A stretch of 51,826 bases of DNA, from positions 1-51,826 of the forward strand of contig NZ_QSFA01000018.1 of NCBI RefSeq assembly GCF_003467125.1, read 5' to 3'. Shown piece by piece: positions 51,690-51,826 of the stretch. Below the pieces are notes generated by a model. That model was not told where the DNA came from. It did no database searches and saw only the letters and a program-made list of their open reading frames with translations. This DNA is from Megasphaera sp. AM44-1BH. GTDB lineage: Bacteria > Bacillota > Negativicutes > Veillonellales > Megasphaeraceae. The position numbers and the translations under genes were made by a program. Numbering within the stretch: position 1 is the first letter of the stretch; every line of letters begins with the position of its first letter.

Positions 51690-51826
51690 ATGAATTGCAG
51701 TTGCCGGTATCGGTTATGTAGGTCTTTCTTTAGCCACTCTTTTATCATGGTGCTAGCATATAAATAGGACAAGTCAAACTGAGGTTTCTATCAATCAGTT
51801 ATCCAGCAATCAAAGCTGCCTTTTTC
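51690..51826 (+). pseudogene. UDP-sugar dehydrogenase 5' relic
   Basis: From ATG 51690 (after AAGGGGAG) the bases almost match the start of a nucleotide-sugar 6-dehydrogenase: IAVAGIGYVGLSLATLLS can be read from 51695 in the +2 frame, but two bases are missing after ATGAA, so the ATG frame is wrong. After about 51750 the reading is unrelated and soon stops. It is a degraded gene start; the window end hides what follows. Confidence 0.55.

Noticed and set aside
1..51826. CRISPR arrays, tRNA or rRNA genes, toxin-antitoxin or restriction systems
   Set aside because: I looked for regular spaced repeats, cloverleaf patterns and typical defence motifs on both strands and saw none I could support.

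Overview
The window looks like chromosomal DNA of a diderm (Gram-negative-type) Firmicute of the Negativicutes, most like Megasphaera or a close relative; the genus is an inference. Firmicute traits are an L21 leader, the rplU-prp-rpmA cluster in which L27 keeps a Prp-cleavable N-terminal extension, a long-form HPF, an S-box (SAM-I) riboswitch and a phoH-ybeY-cdd-era-recO order. Diderm traits are an outer-membrane Wzi-type capsule protein and a Wza-like export protein. No rRNA, tRNA or CRISPR array was seen.

Layout. 1-1263: AT-rich accessory DNA with an IS1634-like transposase relic. 1264-5414: M20 amidohydrolase, a carboxylate transporter candidate and a periplasmic redoxin-fold/TPR protein. 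5496-11801: an accessory block of about 5.5 kb between two nearly identical 389-bp direct repeats made from the 3' end of an M18 aminopeptidase gene. It holds a frameshifted DUF6061-like gene, two maltose-O-acetyltransferase-type enzymes, a decayed exported protein, an AraC regulator, an iron-type alcohol dehydrogenase, a second IS relic and a KduD fragment. 11470-20346: peptidases (M18, PepC, PepT), a LysR gene broken by one amber codon next to a YeiH-type transporter, an alpha/beta hydrolase, a LarA-like protein and a MerR regulator. 20446-33834: housekeeping genes (ribosomal proteins, radical SAM proteins, PhoH, YbeY, Cdd, Era, CorC-like, RecO), a SAM-riboswitch-controlled metNIQ methionine importer and hpf.

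34089-51826: a capsule/exopolysaccharide locus. It starts with the export and control module (Wzi, PHP phosphatase, Wza-like SLBB protein, Wzz-like co-polymerase, BY-kinase). A truncated membrane-domain gene follows, then the strain-specific part: a WbuB-like transferase, the three UDP-N-acetyl-L-fucosamine enzymes (CapE/F/G = FnlA/B/C) with an inserted acyltransferase, two more glycosyltransferases, a Wzy polymerase, an SGNH hydrolase and a Wzx flippase. No intact initiating sugar-phosphate transferase is present in the window. The variable genes are more AT-rich than the export module, which suggests horizontal replacement.

The most unusual signals are two poly-G tracts in the polysaccharide locus. 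One (G8) shifts the reading frame at the end of the SGNH hydrolase; with G7 the protein would continue and its stop would overlap the next gene's ribosome binding site. The other (G7) is the Shine-Dalgarno region of wzi and forms one arm of an 18-bp hairpin. Together they suggest slippage-tuned surface polysaccharide expression. That is inference and needs population-level sequence data.
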